64,000 bases of DNA from Bacillus safensis (GTDB taxonomy: Bacteria; Bacillota; Bacilli; Bacillales; Bacillaceae), in NCBI GenBank assembly GCA_030159235.1, contig BSBG01000004.1, positions 248,001-312,000 on the forward strand. Reading direction: 5' to 3'. Below, one piece after another: positions 8,200 to 17,006 of the stretch (positions within the stretch are counted from its first letter, which is position 1; each line of letters begins with the position of its first letter). A program made the translations under genes and the position numbers. The notes under the pieces are model-generated. The model was not told where the DNA came from and searched no databases. It was given only the letters and a program-made list of their open reading frames with translations.

Positions 8200-8205
8200 T
8201 CACAA

Positions 8206-8243
8206 AAACCCCCTCTGCAGTGAACGTGCAGAGGGGGTTTTTG
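8206..8243 (+). terminator. Terminator of prsA
   Basis: Fourteen-base stem (AAACCCCCTCTGCA / TGCAGAGGGGGTTT) with a 7-nt loop and T run. Confidence 0.92.
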
Positions 8244-8254
8244 TATGACCAGAT

Positions 8255-8485
8255 TTAAGCAATCGAGTGATCTTCACGTGACGCTGTATCCTGTGATCTT
8301 TTCACTTGCTGATCCTGACGTCTGCGCTCTCTTTCTTGTTCCATTCGCTCGATAAAAATCTCTCCTTCCTTTTCAATAAAGGATTGATCAATCTCTTGCT
8401 CCTCTTTGGCTGTTGTCATTAATTTATACGCACAGAAAATGATGCCAATGATACATGCATACACCCACCACGGAAAAAATAACAT
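8255..8485 (-). CDS. yhaL: YhaL, sporulation-associated membrane protein
   Basis: A 76-residue protein: one N-terminal membrane helix (LFFPWWVYACIIGIIFCAYKL) and a long charged coiled-coil tail (about IEKEGEIFIERMEQERERRR). It matches YhaL, whose mutant has a sporulation defect in B. subtilis. The ATG at 8485 is chosen over the longer frame because an AAAGGAGGCGAT ribosome site immediately precedes it. It is convergent with prsA. Confidence 0.87.
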   Translation of the reverse strand: MLFFPWWVYACIIGIIFCAYKLMTTAKEEQEIDQSFIEKEGEIFIERMEQERERRRQDQQVKRSQDTASREDHSIA

Positions 8486-8564
8486 TTTTTCATCGCCTCC
8501 TTTTCTTAAGGACAATCCTCTCTTCCTTTGTGTTACATGCTTATGCGAAAAGAAGACAAGTTAT

Positions 8565-8597
8565 GAAAAAAAACGCCCGCTTAAACGGACGTTTTCA
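8565..8597 (-). terminator. Terminator of the yhaO-yhaN-yhaM unit
   Basis: Minus-strand stem AAAACGTCCG / CGGGCGTTTT followed by T's, just past the yhaM stop. Confidence 0.75.
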
Positions 8598-8602
8598 CAT
8601 GC

Positions 8603-9550
8603 TTATTCGTCATGAAAGGTTGGTTTATAAAACGAACGATTCTCAAGTGCAAAAATACGTTCTGTATATTCTCCTGGCTTCACATGCTCAAGCGCACGAT
8701 CCATCATGTTCATCTTTGCATCTAAATTATCAATATAGTGGAGAATTTCAGCTTCCTTCACCATTGGTGGTTTCGGGCTTCCCCATTCTCCTTTTCCGTG
8801 ATGACTCAGGACCAAGTGCTGTAAAATCATAATTTCTTCTGAATCAATGCTAAGCTCTTCTGCAGCTTTCGCAATTTCTGTCACCATAATGGAAATATGG
8901 CCGATTAAATTCCCTTCCACTGTATATGTGGTTGAGACTGGACCCGAAAGCTCTTTGACTTTCCCTAAATCATGAAGAATGATGCCTGAATATAAAAGAT
9001 CTCGATCTAGTGATGGGTATAGGTCCACAATGGATTTTGCTAAATGCAGCATGGACACCACGTGATAGGCGAGTCCAGAGACAAATTCGTGATGATTTTT
9101 TGTCGCTGCTGGATAATCAGCAAATTCCTGTCCATATTTCTTCAGCAAATGTCTTGTGACACGCTGAATATTAGGGTTTTTCATATCAAAGATATATTGC
9201 ATAATCGTATCCATCATATCGTGTTTTGGAATAGGAGCTGTTTCGAGAAAGTCATCAATTCGAATTTGCTCGTTCTCAGCAACAGGGCGTATATTCCTAA
9301 GCTTCAGCTGATTCCTCCCGCGATAATGATGAATGTCGCCTACTATCTTCACAATTGTTTGCGCGGCATAGGTGATTTCATCATTCTGCTTTGCATCCCA
9401 TAGTTTCGCCTCAATATCTCCACTTTGATCTTGAAGAATAAGCGTTAAAAATGGTTTGCCATTACTCGCAATCCCTTTAGTAGATGATTTAATTAATAAA
9501 TGCAGGTCAACTTGTTCGCCGACATCATAGGTCATGATCCCTTTAGCCAT
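8603..9550 (-). CDS. yhaM: 3'-5' exoribonuclease YhaM
   Basis: A 315-residue protein with an N-terminal OB-fold (about 1-95) and a C-terminal HD phosphohydrolase domain, with the HD pair in ILHDLGK at H193-D194. This is the YhaM architecture: an Mn2+-dependent exonuclease acting on single-stranded RNA and DNA. It lies downstream of the SbcCD-like pair yhaO-yhaN with a 62-nt gap. In B. subtilis the three genes belong to the LexA regulon, and a LexA-like box precedes yhaO here as well. Confidence 0.95.
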   Translation of the reverse strand: MAKGIMTYDVGEQVDLHLLIKSSTKGIASNGKPFLTLILQDQSGDIEAKLWDAKQNDEITYAAQTIVKIVGDIHHYRGRNQLKLRNIRPVAENEQIRIDDFLETAPIPKHDMMDTIMQYIFDMKNPNIQRVTRHLLKKYGQEFADYPAATKNHHEFVSGLAYHVVSMLHLAKSIVDLYPSLDRDLLYSGIILHDLGKVKELSGPVSTTYTVEGNLIGHISIMVTEIAKAAEELSIDSEEIMILQHLVLSHHGKGEWGSPKPPMVKEAEILHYIDNLDAKMNMMDRALEHVKPGEYTERIFALENRSFYKPTFHDE

Positions 9551-9612
9551 TCAATAAAAGCTCCTTCCATGTTTCTGCTCATATAAGTATAACATAAGTC
9601 ATTATTTGTCAA

Positions 9613-12399
9613 TCATTCAACTGCTAAACTCGTAATCTGTCCATTTTCTGCTGCCTGTATCATATGCTGATGACAGGTGAAATAAAACAGCTGTGTTTCA
9701 AAACGAGTGAGTTCATTCATCAACTCCAGCACTCTTCCTAGACGAACATGATCAAAATGAACGAAGCTGTCATCCATCATAAACGGAAGCTGACAATCCT
9801 GCTGATGAGACAAAGCGAGTGCAAAACGAATCGCCAGATAGATTTGTTCACATGTTGCCTGCGAGAGCTCCTCTGGCCGGAATATTCGTCCATCCATCCT
9901 TTTCACCATCAGCCGGTCATCTTCGGTTGAAAATAAAATGGCTTCATATCGATCATTCGTTAACGGCTGAATAAAGCTGGAAGCTGTTTGCAGCAGTGCT
10001 GGCAGCCTTGTTTCTTTATGCTCATTCAATTTCTCTCGAATGACGGATCGGACCAGCTGAATCGCCCCCCACTTTTTCGCAAGGTGCTTTGCATGCTCCT
10101 GCTCAGCAGCAAGCTGATGAGTCAAATCAGACACCGTACCTGAAGCCTCTATTTGCCGGATTTCAACTGCTAGTTCTGCCAAGCGTTTTTCCATATCCGC
10201 CGCATTCAATTGCATGTTTTGCAGGTGCTGCTCCGCTTCTTGGCACTCCTCTTCAAGAAGGCGTAATCCTTTGCGAACAATCCATTCCTCCTCATCAAAG
10301 CAGCCGCTTCTATGCAACTCTTGATTCAGCTGCTGCAAATGGGAAAGCCGTTCTCGATATTCTTTTGATAGATGAGAAAGGACTTGATAATCTTCTTTGG
10401 ACACTGCTTCTACTTGACGAAAAAGCGCACCGGTTTGTTTTTCGTAATATTGAATTTCCCCTTCTAGCGTCGTGAGCTGCTGCTTCACATGTTGAATGGA
10501 TACATCCAATGTTTGCCGTTCTTTTTCTCTTTTCGCCTCATCTTTCAATATCTCTTGAAAGGCCGAGATGTTGTCTTGAATGGTTTTTTCCTTTCTGTGA
10601 AGAAGACCGCTTAACACGGACACCTTGTGCTCATAGATGGATTGCTGACCGAAAAGATCGTCTATTTCCCGGCTAAGCCCCTCATATACCGCTGTATCTG
10701 TTTTTAATTGCTTCAAGATAAGGAAGGCTTCTACAAGAAAAGAAAGCTCTGAGGACAAGCCCAGCTGTCTTTTCCTTTCCTCTACTTGCTGCTGAACAGG
10801 TTCCAGCTCCAGCTCCCAGTCTTCATATTGCCGGATGATCCTATCGTACAAAAGCTCCTTCTGCCTCACAAGCGTTTCAGCTGAAGCTGCCTGCACCTGG
10901 AAGGAATCGTATGTTCCTCCGCCTTTTCCCTGTTTCACCTGTGTCAATTTTAAAAATGGATAAATGGCAAAGAGGATAAAAACTGAAAAACCCGCAAATA
11001 AGAAAGTGACCCACCACTTTGTTAAAAAGAATAGAACAAGCAGAAAAGCAGCATCAAACATCACCATGACAGGAAATAACCACGCCCGGGAATGAACCTG
11101 TTTCTCTTTTGCTCTTGTTCCCCCAGTTTCTACTGTACTGTGCAGACTGGCCTGCTGTTCCTTTAATCCTTTTAAAGCGGTTTCCGCTTCTTCCAGCTCA
11201 TGTCTTGCATGATCAAATCGGTCATCCAGCTGCGCCTTTCTGTCCATTAAACGAACGTATTGGCTGACGGCCTCCTTTAATTCCCACTCAAATTCAAGGG
11301 AGTCGTCGATCTGATCGAGCTTGATTGAACGCTGCCACTTCAGCTTTGCTGCCGCTTCCTCTATTTTTTGTTTCAATGAATCACGGTCTGCTTTACATTC
11401 GGCTAAGCGATTTTTGACAAGTTCAGCATGAGACGTTTCATCAACGACACGTTTCATCTCCAGTAACGTATCCTTATCATGAAGCGGTTGAATTTGTGTC
11501 AGCGAGGTTTGCAAATGATCTAATTTTTGCTTTAGTGCAGTCATTTGAGCCTTTTTCGGGTGAAGATGTGATTCTAATTTATCCAATTCATGCTCTGTTT
11601 CTGCTCTAAAGCGTTTGACTCGTTCTGGATAACGGGCTAATTCCTTTTTTAACTCCACCTTGTTCTCTATCATGGGATAAAGTCGAATGTATTCAGTTAA
11701 TTGCTGAATCTGTTCTTCTGTCTGCTTCATTTCATTTTGAAGCATTGCGGTCGCTTCTGTTAATTCAGCATGCTCCCGTTTTTTGTTGGTATAACGGCCT
11801 TCTACCAATCTAGCTTGTTTCAGCTGACCAGTCAGCTCTTTTAAACGATCAAGCTGCTTGTTTAATTCCGGCTTGCGTCCATTTGGTTTAAACAGCTGCT
11901 CCTGCTGCTTAAGCAGCCTGCTATCCATCTTGGAAGCCGCATCTGAGCCAAATAAACTTGAGAAAAGTAGAAATTCACCGATTTGATCTTGGTTTAGGGC
12001 TTGGACATTTTGAAGTCCAAATACATCAAATGAATAGATGGATTGGAATAATCTGCGATCCGTTCCCTTTAAAAGAGTTCGTAGAAATGCTTCGTCTTTT
12101 ACTTCACCATTCGGTAAAAACACCTGTGCTTGACCGCCTCGGTCGGACGTTCTCTCAATATGAATGTCGCCAAACTCCTCATCTAAACAAGTGATGGAGC
12201 CGCCATAGAAAGATCCTTGTTTCGGCTTGTACATCTTGTTTTTTGAAAAACCAAATAACACCGACTCAATAAACGCCTTCAAAGTCGTTTTCCCCGATTC
12301 ATTCAAGCCGTAAACTAGCTGAAAACCGTCTTCAGAAAAGTGAAAGGTTCGATTTGAAAATTTCCCGAAATTGGCAATATGGATTGATCGTATTTTCAT
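9613..12399 (-). CDS. yhaN: YhaN, SbcC/Rad50-like ATPase with central membrane helices
   Basis: A 928-residue AAA-type ATPase: Walker A GLNESGKT at the N-terminus (about 32-39), two long coiled-coil arms, and a C-terminal LPFMMDDSF Walker B. In place of a zinc hook at the tip of the coiled coil it has two hydrophobic helices (about 441-461 and 463-484), so the arms are probably tethered to the membrane. ATG 12399 is favoured over 12402 because it lies 7 nt from AGGAG. It partners YhaO, the nuclease encoded 19 nt upstream. DNA-end processing is inferred from the family. Confidence 0.9.
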   Translation of the reverse strand: MKIRSIHIANFGKFSNRTFHFSEDGFQLVYGLNESGKTTLKAFIESVLFGFSKNKMYKPKQGSFYGGSITCLDEEFGDIHIERTSDRGGQAQVFLPNGEVKDEAFLRTLLKGTDRRLFQSIYSFDVFGLQNVQALNQDQIGEFLLFSSLFGSDAASKMDSRLLKQQEQLFKPNGRKPELNKQLDRLKELTGQLKQARLVEGRYTNKKREHAELTEATAMLQNEMKQTEEQIQQLTEYIRLYPMIENKVELKKELARYPERVKRFRAETEHELDKLESHLHPKKAQMTALKQKLDHLQTSLTQIQPLHDKDTLLEMKRVVDETSHAELVKNRLAECKADRDSLKQKIEEAAAKLKWQRSIKLDQIDDSLEFEWELKEAVSQYVRLMDRKAQLDDRFDHARHELEEAETALKGLKEQQASLHSTVETGGTRAKEKQVHSRAWLFPVMVMFDAAFLLVLFFLTKWWVTFLFAGFSVFILFAIYPFLKLTQVKQGKGGGTYDSFQVQAASAETLVRQKELLYDRIIRQYEDWELELEPVQQQVEERKRQLGLSSELSFLVEAFLILKQLKTDTAVYEGLSREIDDLFGQQSIYEHKVSVLSGLLHRKEKTIQDNISAFQEILKDEAKREKERQTLDVSIQHVKQQLTTLEGEIQYYEKQTGALFRQVEAVSKEDYQVLSHLSKEYRERLSHLQQLNQELHRSGCFDEEEWIVRKGLRLLEEECQEAEQHLQNMQLNAADMEKRLAELAVEIRQIEASGTVSDLTHQLAAEQEHAKHLAKKWGAIQLVRSVIREKLNEHKETRLPALLQTASSFIQPLTNDRYEAILFSTEDDRLMVKRMDGRIFRPEELSQATCEQIYLAIRFALALSHQQDCQLPFMMDDSFVHFDHVRLGRVLELMNELTRFETQLFYFTCHQHMIQAAENGQITSLAVE

Positions 12400-12418
12400 C
12401 ATGCCTCTCCTTTCCTCT

Positions 12419-13630
12419 TCATTGCTTCAGCTGTTCAGTCAGAAGCCTTTGTGCTTCTGCTTTTATATCCAATTCATCCTCTTTTGTGAGCGCTTTTCCT
12501 GACTTCCTATAGGCTGGGTGACGCTTGATCTGAAAGAGAAGCTCTTCATATGCCTCAAACTGTGCAATTTCTGCAGTTAGTTCCTTCAAAAAAGAATCTT
12601 CCGGATAGATCACATCCTCGTTTGTTCGGCAGTCAATCGACATTACCCAAACGAATACGTCTTCATCTTCTTCCTGTTCATGAAGAACAGTCATCAGCTC
12701 CTCGAGGACCTCAAGCTGCGTGTGCTCAAAGTAAGGAGGCACATCACCTGTCAATTCTATTTTCACAAAATGAGGAATGCCTTCCTCTTTCAGTTCACTG
12801 ATTTTGCTTTCCACAAGCGTTACAAGGTCCGTCATATGACCTGTTTCTGTGATGTCTATTGCCAGTGTCTCAAAGATGATATCTGCACAGCTTATAAAAT
12901 CCGCTGTCTCAGAATTTTCGGAGAGATGGACAAAGTAACAGCCCTTTTCCCCCGTTTCTTTTATATGCCTGCCCTGCACGTTGCCAGGGTAAATAATCAA
13001 TGGGTCTTCATGCAGAAAGGCTCTCTTATGTATATGTCCAAGTGCCCAATAATCGAAATCTCTCGAAAGAAGCTGCTGAAGCTGAAATGGTGCATACGCA
13101 TCATGTCCTTCTTGTCCGGCTAATGTGCCGTGAAGCATTCCAATGTGATAAGCGGCATTTGTCGTTTTGTCATAATGAGATGTCATATTATCATAGACAG
13201 CCCGCTCCTTGTAGCTAAACCCATAAATACTCGCGACAAGCTGATCCTCTCTATAATAGGATTGCTCACTTGGTGTACTGCTTGAAAAAACATGGACATT
13301 AACGGGCCACTCAATCGGTGTCCATTCACCGCCCAAATGATCATGATTCCCATAAATAATAAAGACTTCAATCCTGTGTGTTTGCAGTCTTAAAAACTGC
13401 TTTCTTAAAAACAGCTGTGCTTTTAGGCTGCGATTGGATTCATCAAATAAATCTCCGCTCAGCAGCACAAAGTCTACTGCCCGCGAAATGGCGAGATCAA
13501 ACATATTCTGAGCACTTTGAAATGTACTTTCTTTGAGCCGCTTAAAAATGGAATCAGGGATATTCGACATCCCTGCAAATGGACTGTCTAAATGTAGATC
13601 TGCGGCATGAATAAAGGTGAGCTTAGTCAA
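12419..13630 (-). CDS. yhaO: YhaO, SbcD/Mre11-like metallophosphoesterase
   Basis: A calcineurin-type nuclease of 403 residues with the motif series DLHLDSPF, GDLFDE, YGNHDH and GHIH that binds two metals, as in SbcD/Mre11. I start it at the TTG at 13630, which gives MTKLTFIHAADLHL and has AAGGAG 7 nt upstream; the longer ATG frame from 13666 adds 12 unconserved residues. It should form a complex with the YhaN ATPase. A LexA-like box lies about 60 bp upstream, consistent with SOS control of yhaONM in B. subtilis. Confidence 0.92.
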   Translation of the reverse strand: MTKLTFIHAADLHLDSPFAGMSNIPDSIFKRLKESTFQSAQNMFDLAISRAVDFVLLSGDLFDESNRSLKAQLFLRKQFLRLQTHRIEVFIIYGNHDHLGGEWTPIEWPVNVHVFSSSTPSEQSYYREDQLVASIYGFSYKERAVYDNMTSHYDKTTNAAYHIGMLHGTLAGQEGHDAYAPFQLQQLLSRDFDYWALGHIHKRAFLHEDPLIIYPGNVQGRHIKETGEKGCYFVHLSENSETADFISCADIIFETLAIDITETGHMTDLVTLVESKISELKEEGIPHFVKIELTGDVPPYFEHTQLEVLEELMTVLHEQEEDEDVFVWVMSIDCRTNEDVIYPEDSFLKELTAEIAQFEAYEELLFQIKRHPAYRKSGKALTKEDELDIKAEAQRLLTEQLKQ

Positions 13631-13686
13631 ACGTCTATCTCCTTGTCCGATACTGTCATTGTCCATATTTTATCATGCCATTTTTA

Positions 13687-13700
13687 CGAATGCACGTTCT
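13687..13700 (-). promoter_or_regulatory. LexA-like SOS box upstream of yhaO
   Basis: CGAAT-GCAC-GTTCT matches the B. subtilis LexA consensus CGAAC-N4-GTTCG with one mismatch per half-site. Its place in the yhaO promoter region agrees with the known SOS control of yhaONM. Confidence 0.65.
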
Positions 13701-13801
13701 ATCACTCTCATTCTAAAAAACACATTTTTAAGGGCTAAAAAGAGGTTTTGTCTTATTCCTTGTTTAATTACATTAAAAAACAGAGGAAAGGAAGATGAGG
13801 A

Positions 13802-13990
13802 ATGGAGAAGACATACTTTTTAACCGTATTTGACCGGTCAGGTGAGGCTTTACTAAATGAAAAAGTCACAGCAGACAGTGACGAAAAGGCAAAGGAATTA
13901 GGGCGTCATCGCTTAATGGAACAGAAATACACGAAGCATTCACATCGACTCGTTGATGATGCAGGCAAGTTGCTTTTATTTGAACGTTAA
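13802..13990 (+). CDS. YhzD-like small protein
   Basis: A 62-residue soluble protein, MEKTYFLTVFDRSGE..., ending KLLLFER, with alternating beta-like segments and no membrane helix. Size and pattern suit the YhzC/YhzD group of small Bacillus proteins; I cannot tell which member. AAAGGAAG lies 7 nt before the ATG. It is divergent from yhaO, so it may share the LexA-containing promoter region. Function unknown. Confidence 0.75.
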   Translation: MEKTYFLTVFDRSGEALLNEKVTADSDEKAKELGRHRLMEQKYTKHSHRLVDDAGKLLLFER

Positions 13991-14012
13991 AAAAGCCGGC
14001 ATTCGCCGGCCT
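13989..14012 (-). terminator. Terminator of yhaR
   Basis: Stem GCCGGC-GAAT-GCCGGC followed by six T's on the minus strand; it overlaps the stop codon of the facing YhzD-like gene. Confidence 0.88.
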
Positions 14013-14021
14013 CATGTTCAT

Positions 14022-14792
14022 TTATGCTTTTTGAAAGACAGGTCGTCTTTTTTCTAAAAAGGCCTGTATGCCTTCCTTGTGATCATGACTTTTTCTCAGT
14101 CTCGCCTGTGCGGCTCTCTCTTTTTGAAGAACTGCTAAGAGCTTTGATTCTGACTGCTGGAAATAGATCATCTTTGTTTCAATAAATGCTTGAAGCGGCA
14201 TGTTCACAAACGGCTTCACACACACTTTTTGATACGTATCGACCTCTTCCTGAAACACCCCGTCTGCAAGGCGCAGCTTTAGCGCTTCATCAGCTGGCAG
14301 CTTTTGGCCGCTCCAAATCAATTGTTTGGCGGTTTGCTCACTGACTCTTTTTGTAAGGAAAAAATGCCCTCCGCCATCTGGAATTAATCCTACTCCATTA
14401 AAATTCATGGCGAGCTTAGCATCCTGATGCATAAACAAGTAGTCACAGCTTAAGGCAAAGCTAAAAGCAAGGCCTGCTGCCGACCCGTGGACAAGCGCAA
14501 TCGTCACTTTTTTCATACCGGCTAGAGAAAGTGTAATTCCCTCGATCAAATCCATCACACGATGGAAATCCTCTTCATTTTCCTGCTTAAGCATCATCCC
14601 AATGTCTCCGCCAGCTGAAAACCCTTTCCCCTCTCCCTTGATTACAACGACTTTTGCAGGGCTTTCCTCCGCTGCATCACATGCCTCTTTGAATTCAGCA
14701 AACATATCCACATGAAATGAATTATAAGCTTCAGGCCTATTGAAAACGATTTCAAAAACATCCCCATCTAACTGACAATTGATATAAGTCAT
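14022..14792 (-). CDS. yhaR: YhaR, enoyl-CoA hydratase/isomerase family protein
   Basis: A 256-residue crotonase-fold protein with FSAGGDIGMM (oxyanion-hole region, about 59-68) and a GSAAGLAFSFALSCD stretch in the middle. Crotonase members act on acyl-CoA thioesters, but the substrate cannot be read here. The canonical Glu pair of true hydratases is not obvious. ATG 14792 is preferred over ATG 14795 by spacing to GGGGG. In B. subtilis this gene precedes khtSTU; here only a khtU remnant lies beyond it. Confidence 0.85.
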   Translation of the reverse strand: MTYINCQLDGDVFEIVFNRPEAYNSFHVDMFAEFKEACDAAEESPAKVVVIKGEGKGFSAGGDIGMMLKQENEEDFHRVMDLIEGITLSLAGMKKVTIALVHGSAAGLAFSFALSCDYLFMHQDAKLAMNFNGVGLIPDGGGHFFLTKRVSEQTAKQLIWSGQKLPADEALKLRLADGVFQEEVDTYQKVCVKPFVNMPLQAFIETKMIYFQQSESKLLAVLQKERAAQARLRKSHDHKEGIQAFLEKRRPVFQKA

Positions 14793-14973
14793 CATCCATC
14801 CCCCTTTTTTAAAAGCTCATGACTTACTTCCATTTCCATCAAATAAAACCTTTTTCTCTAAATAAAAAATTTCAAGATCAATCGATACCAAAATAGGCAT
14901 AATGATTAAAACAAGAAATATATTTTTATATAGTAAAATAAGAAAGAAAATAATGTTGAAAGGAGGATGATGA

Positions 14974-15123
14974 TTGATAAGATGTTCCATTGTAATGTTG
15001 GTTAGCTTCATCATCATGTTTTCTCCTTTTTCAAAAAAACATGCCTCAACTATTCTGTTGAAAGACAAATTATCAATGGCTCATGCAAAGCCTTTTCTTA
15101 CAAGGCCTGCTTCATCCATGTAG
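14974..15123 (+). CDS. Possible small exported or hydrophobic peptide (49 aa)
   Basis: A TTG-started frame with a near-ideal ribosome site (AAAGGAGG at 14959-14966, 7-nt spacing). It encodes MIRCSIVMLVSFIIMFSPFS followed by a polar tail ending RPASSM, so it has the profile of a signal-peptide-bearing or membrane peptide. It overlaps the start of the khtU remnant in another frame. No family is recognised; it could be a fortuitous frame in decaying DNA, a secreted signalling peptide, or a small hydrophobic toxin. Confidence 0.35.
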   Translation: MIRCSIVMLVSFIIMFSPFSKKHASTILLKDKLSMAHAKPFLTRPASSM

Positions 15124-15620
15124 CAGAAGCTATTGGGGCGCCCTTATTTGTTCTTGTTTTCTCAGAAACAGAGCGCTCTGACCACATCGAGCATCTTGTG
15201 GTTCCATTTAGAGATTTCTTTGGGGCAATGTTCTTCTTTAGCTTCGGTCTCAGTATTGATCCATTCACATTAGGTAATGCTTTCTGGCTTGCGATCGGCG
15301 CTGTGATTCTCACCTTAATCGGGAACTTCACTGCCGGAAAGTTCGCTGGACGGAGAGCTGTTTTTTCTCATAAAGCCTCTTCTAATATTGGATTAACCAT
15401 CGTATCAAGAGGGGAGTATTCAATCATTGTAGCCGAGCTTGGCATTGCGGGCGGACTTGCCGTTACATTGAAGCCATTTGCTGCATTGTATGTCTTAATC
15501 CTTGCGATATTAGGACCGCTGGTGACAAAAGAATCTAAGCGGATCTATCAAATGCTAAACAAAATCTTCAAATGGAAACCTGAAAAACCAAAAGTAAAAA
15601 AAGAAACGCCGATCCCATAA
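15120..15620 (+). pseudogene. khtU: 5'-deleted remnant of khtU (K+/H+ antiporter, CPA2 family)
   Basis: The frame from about 15120 reads AEAIGAPLFVLVFSETE and then VPFRDFFGAMFFFSFGLSIDPF..., the last three or so membrane helices of a CPA2 antiporter like KhtU (about 400 residues when whole). Only ~165 codons remain. The N-terminal two-thirds are missing, no start codon with a ribosome site exists, and khtS and khtT, which should lie upstream, are gone. The C-terminal part is otherwise intact, so the deletion may be fairly recent. A functional product is unlikely. Confidence 0.8.
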
Positions 15621-15652
15621 AAAAGGGCCCTATGCTTAGGCCCTTTTTTATG
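15619..15652. terminator. Bidirectional terminator, khtU remnant / monooxygenase
   Basis: AAAAAAGGGCCCTA / TAGGGCCCTTTTTT with a short loop works on either strand. Confidence 0.9.
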
Positions 15653-15654
15653 TC

Positions 15655-16929
15655 TTATTCAAATTGTTGAAATGCGGTTTTTTGCTTGACTGGCGCTTCC
15701 TTGACACCGACAATGGTTTGAATCACTTTCTGGTTGCGATAAATCGATAATTTTAAATTTGTCGCCGCTGTTCCGTGAGAATGATCAAGGTTCGTGAATG
15801 TAAAGAAATGATTTGAGCGTTTGTCTTTGAACACAAGCCTGAAGTCGTCTGTCACTTTAAAATGTTCATCACTTTCCCATTCAATCAAAGGTCCATATGC
15901 GCGAAACCATTCAGGAATATTCGGTGTGTACCCTGTAGCCAATACGACATGATCTGCTGTTATGCTCTTTTCTTTCTTCAGCTGCCACTGCCTAAGATGC
16001 AGCTCCAAAGGCTGATATTCGCCTATTTGAATGGCTTCAAGCTCGGTCATTGGCTGAATGAGCACAGATGGCTCTTCTCCTGAAACAGAGCGATGATACA
16101 GTTCCTGATAAATGCGTGAGAGCGTTGATGCATCTATGCCATTTCTTAATCCTGTCAGCCTAGGCAATGTGTTCATACGCTCATCATAAGGAAGAGAATG
16201 AAAATACTCGACATACTTTGGTGTAAATAGCTCCTGACCAAACTCTGCTGTCTCCAGCTCTCTAAATTCACTCGAACGTGTAAACCATGAAAGCTGCTGT
16301 CCTTTCTTTTGATGCAAAAGCAGGTCTAAGAAGATTTCGGCTGCACTCTGCCCTGAGCCGATCACCGACACCGAATCAGCTTCGTGAAGTGCTTCCTGTT
16401 GATCTACATAGCGGCTGCTATGGGTCACATATGGGTATGCTGCTTCAGGCACATCGACCGGAATCATCGGTTTGCTTCCTGTTCCGAGCACGACATGCTT
16501 TGCACGATACTCACATAACGAACCATCTTTCAATTGTCTGACTTTCACAAGGTAGCCTTCTTGGCAGTCCGTCACTTCTTCTACCTTCATCCCAAACTGA
16601 CAGCTATCTAATTCTCCTGCAACCCAAGCTAAATACGCATTGAATTCTCTCCGCGGGATATCAAACTGTTCAAATGTATAGAACCGGTGAAGTCTATTTA
16701 ACTCATGTAAATAATTTAGAAATGTATACCTGCTCCTTGGATTCGCCATCGTCACAAGGTCTGCTAAAAAGGAAACTTGTAAATCCGTTCCTTTGATCAG
16801 CATACCGGGATGCCAGGCAAATTTGGACTCCTGTTCAAAAAAACAGCATGAGACATCCTCATACTCCTCTAACAAAGCCGCCAACCCTAAATTGGCAGGC
16901 CCAATTCCAATTCCAATCACATCCATCAT
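15655..16929 (-). CDS. L-lysine/L-ornithine N-monooxygenase family protein (IucD/SidA-like)
   Basis: A 424-residue flavoprotein monooxygenase: FAD-binding GIGIGPAN at 6-13, a dinucleotide motif IGSGQSAAE near 190-198, and a downstream ATGY motif. Length and motif order fit the IucD/PvdA/SidA family, which N-hydroxylates the side-chain amine of lysine or ornithine with NADPH and O2 for hydroxamate siderophores. No synthetase (IucA/IucC or NRPS) or siderophore transporter lies nearby and I see no good Fur box, so this is an orphan whose product is unknown. It sits between the khtU remnant and hemZ, where B. subtilis has no such gene. ATG 16929 or 16926 may be used. Confidence 0.85.
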   Translation of the reverse strand: MMDVIGIGIGPANLGLAALLEEYEDVSCCFFEQESKFAWHPGMLIKGTDLQVSFLADLVTMANPRSRYTFLNYLHELNRLHRFYTFEQFDIPRREFNAYLAWVAGELDSCQFGMKVEEVTDCQEGYLVKVRQLKDGSLCEYRAKHVVLGTGSKPMIPVDVPEAAYPYVTHSSRYVDQQEALHEADSVSVIGSGQSAAEIFLDLLLHQKKGQQLSWFTRSSEFRELETAEFGQELFTPKYVEYFHSLPYDERMNTLPRLTGLRNGIDASTLSRIYQELYHRSVSGEEPSVLIQPMTELEAIQIGEYQPLELHLRQWQLKKEKSITADHVVLATGYTPNIPEWFRAYGPLIEWESDEHFKVTDDFRLVFKDKRSNHFFTFTNLDHSHGTAATNLKLSIYRNQKVIQTIVGVKEAPVKQKTAFQQFE

Positions 16930-16976
16930 ATGTACACCTGCTTTAACGTTTATCCCTTATATACCCTTTTGCATAT

Positions 16977-17006
16977 GAAAAAAACACTGCGTCACCGCAG
17001 TGTTTA
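16977..17006 (-). terminator. Terminator of hemZ
   Basis: Minus-strand stem AACACTGCG-GTGA-CGCAGTGTT with a T run; it overlaps the hemZ stop codon. Confidence 0.88.

Noticed and set aside
14817-15068. 83-residue minus-strand frame near the khtU remnant
   Set aside because: Low-complexity Ile/Phe/Leu translation of AT-rich DNA with no ribosome site; probably chance.
16930-17003. Fur box for the IucD-like gene
   Set aside because: The upstream region has only a poor, partial match to the 19-bp Fur consensus.
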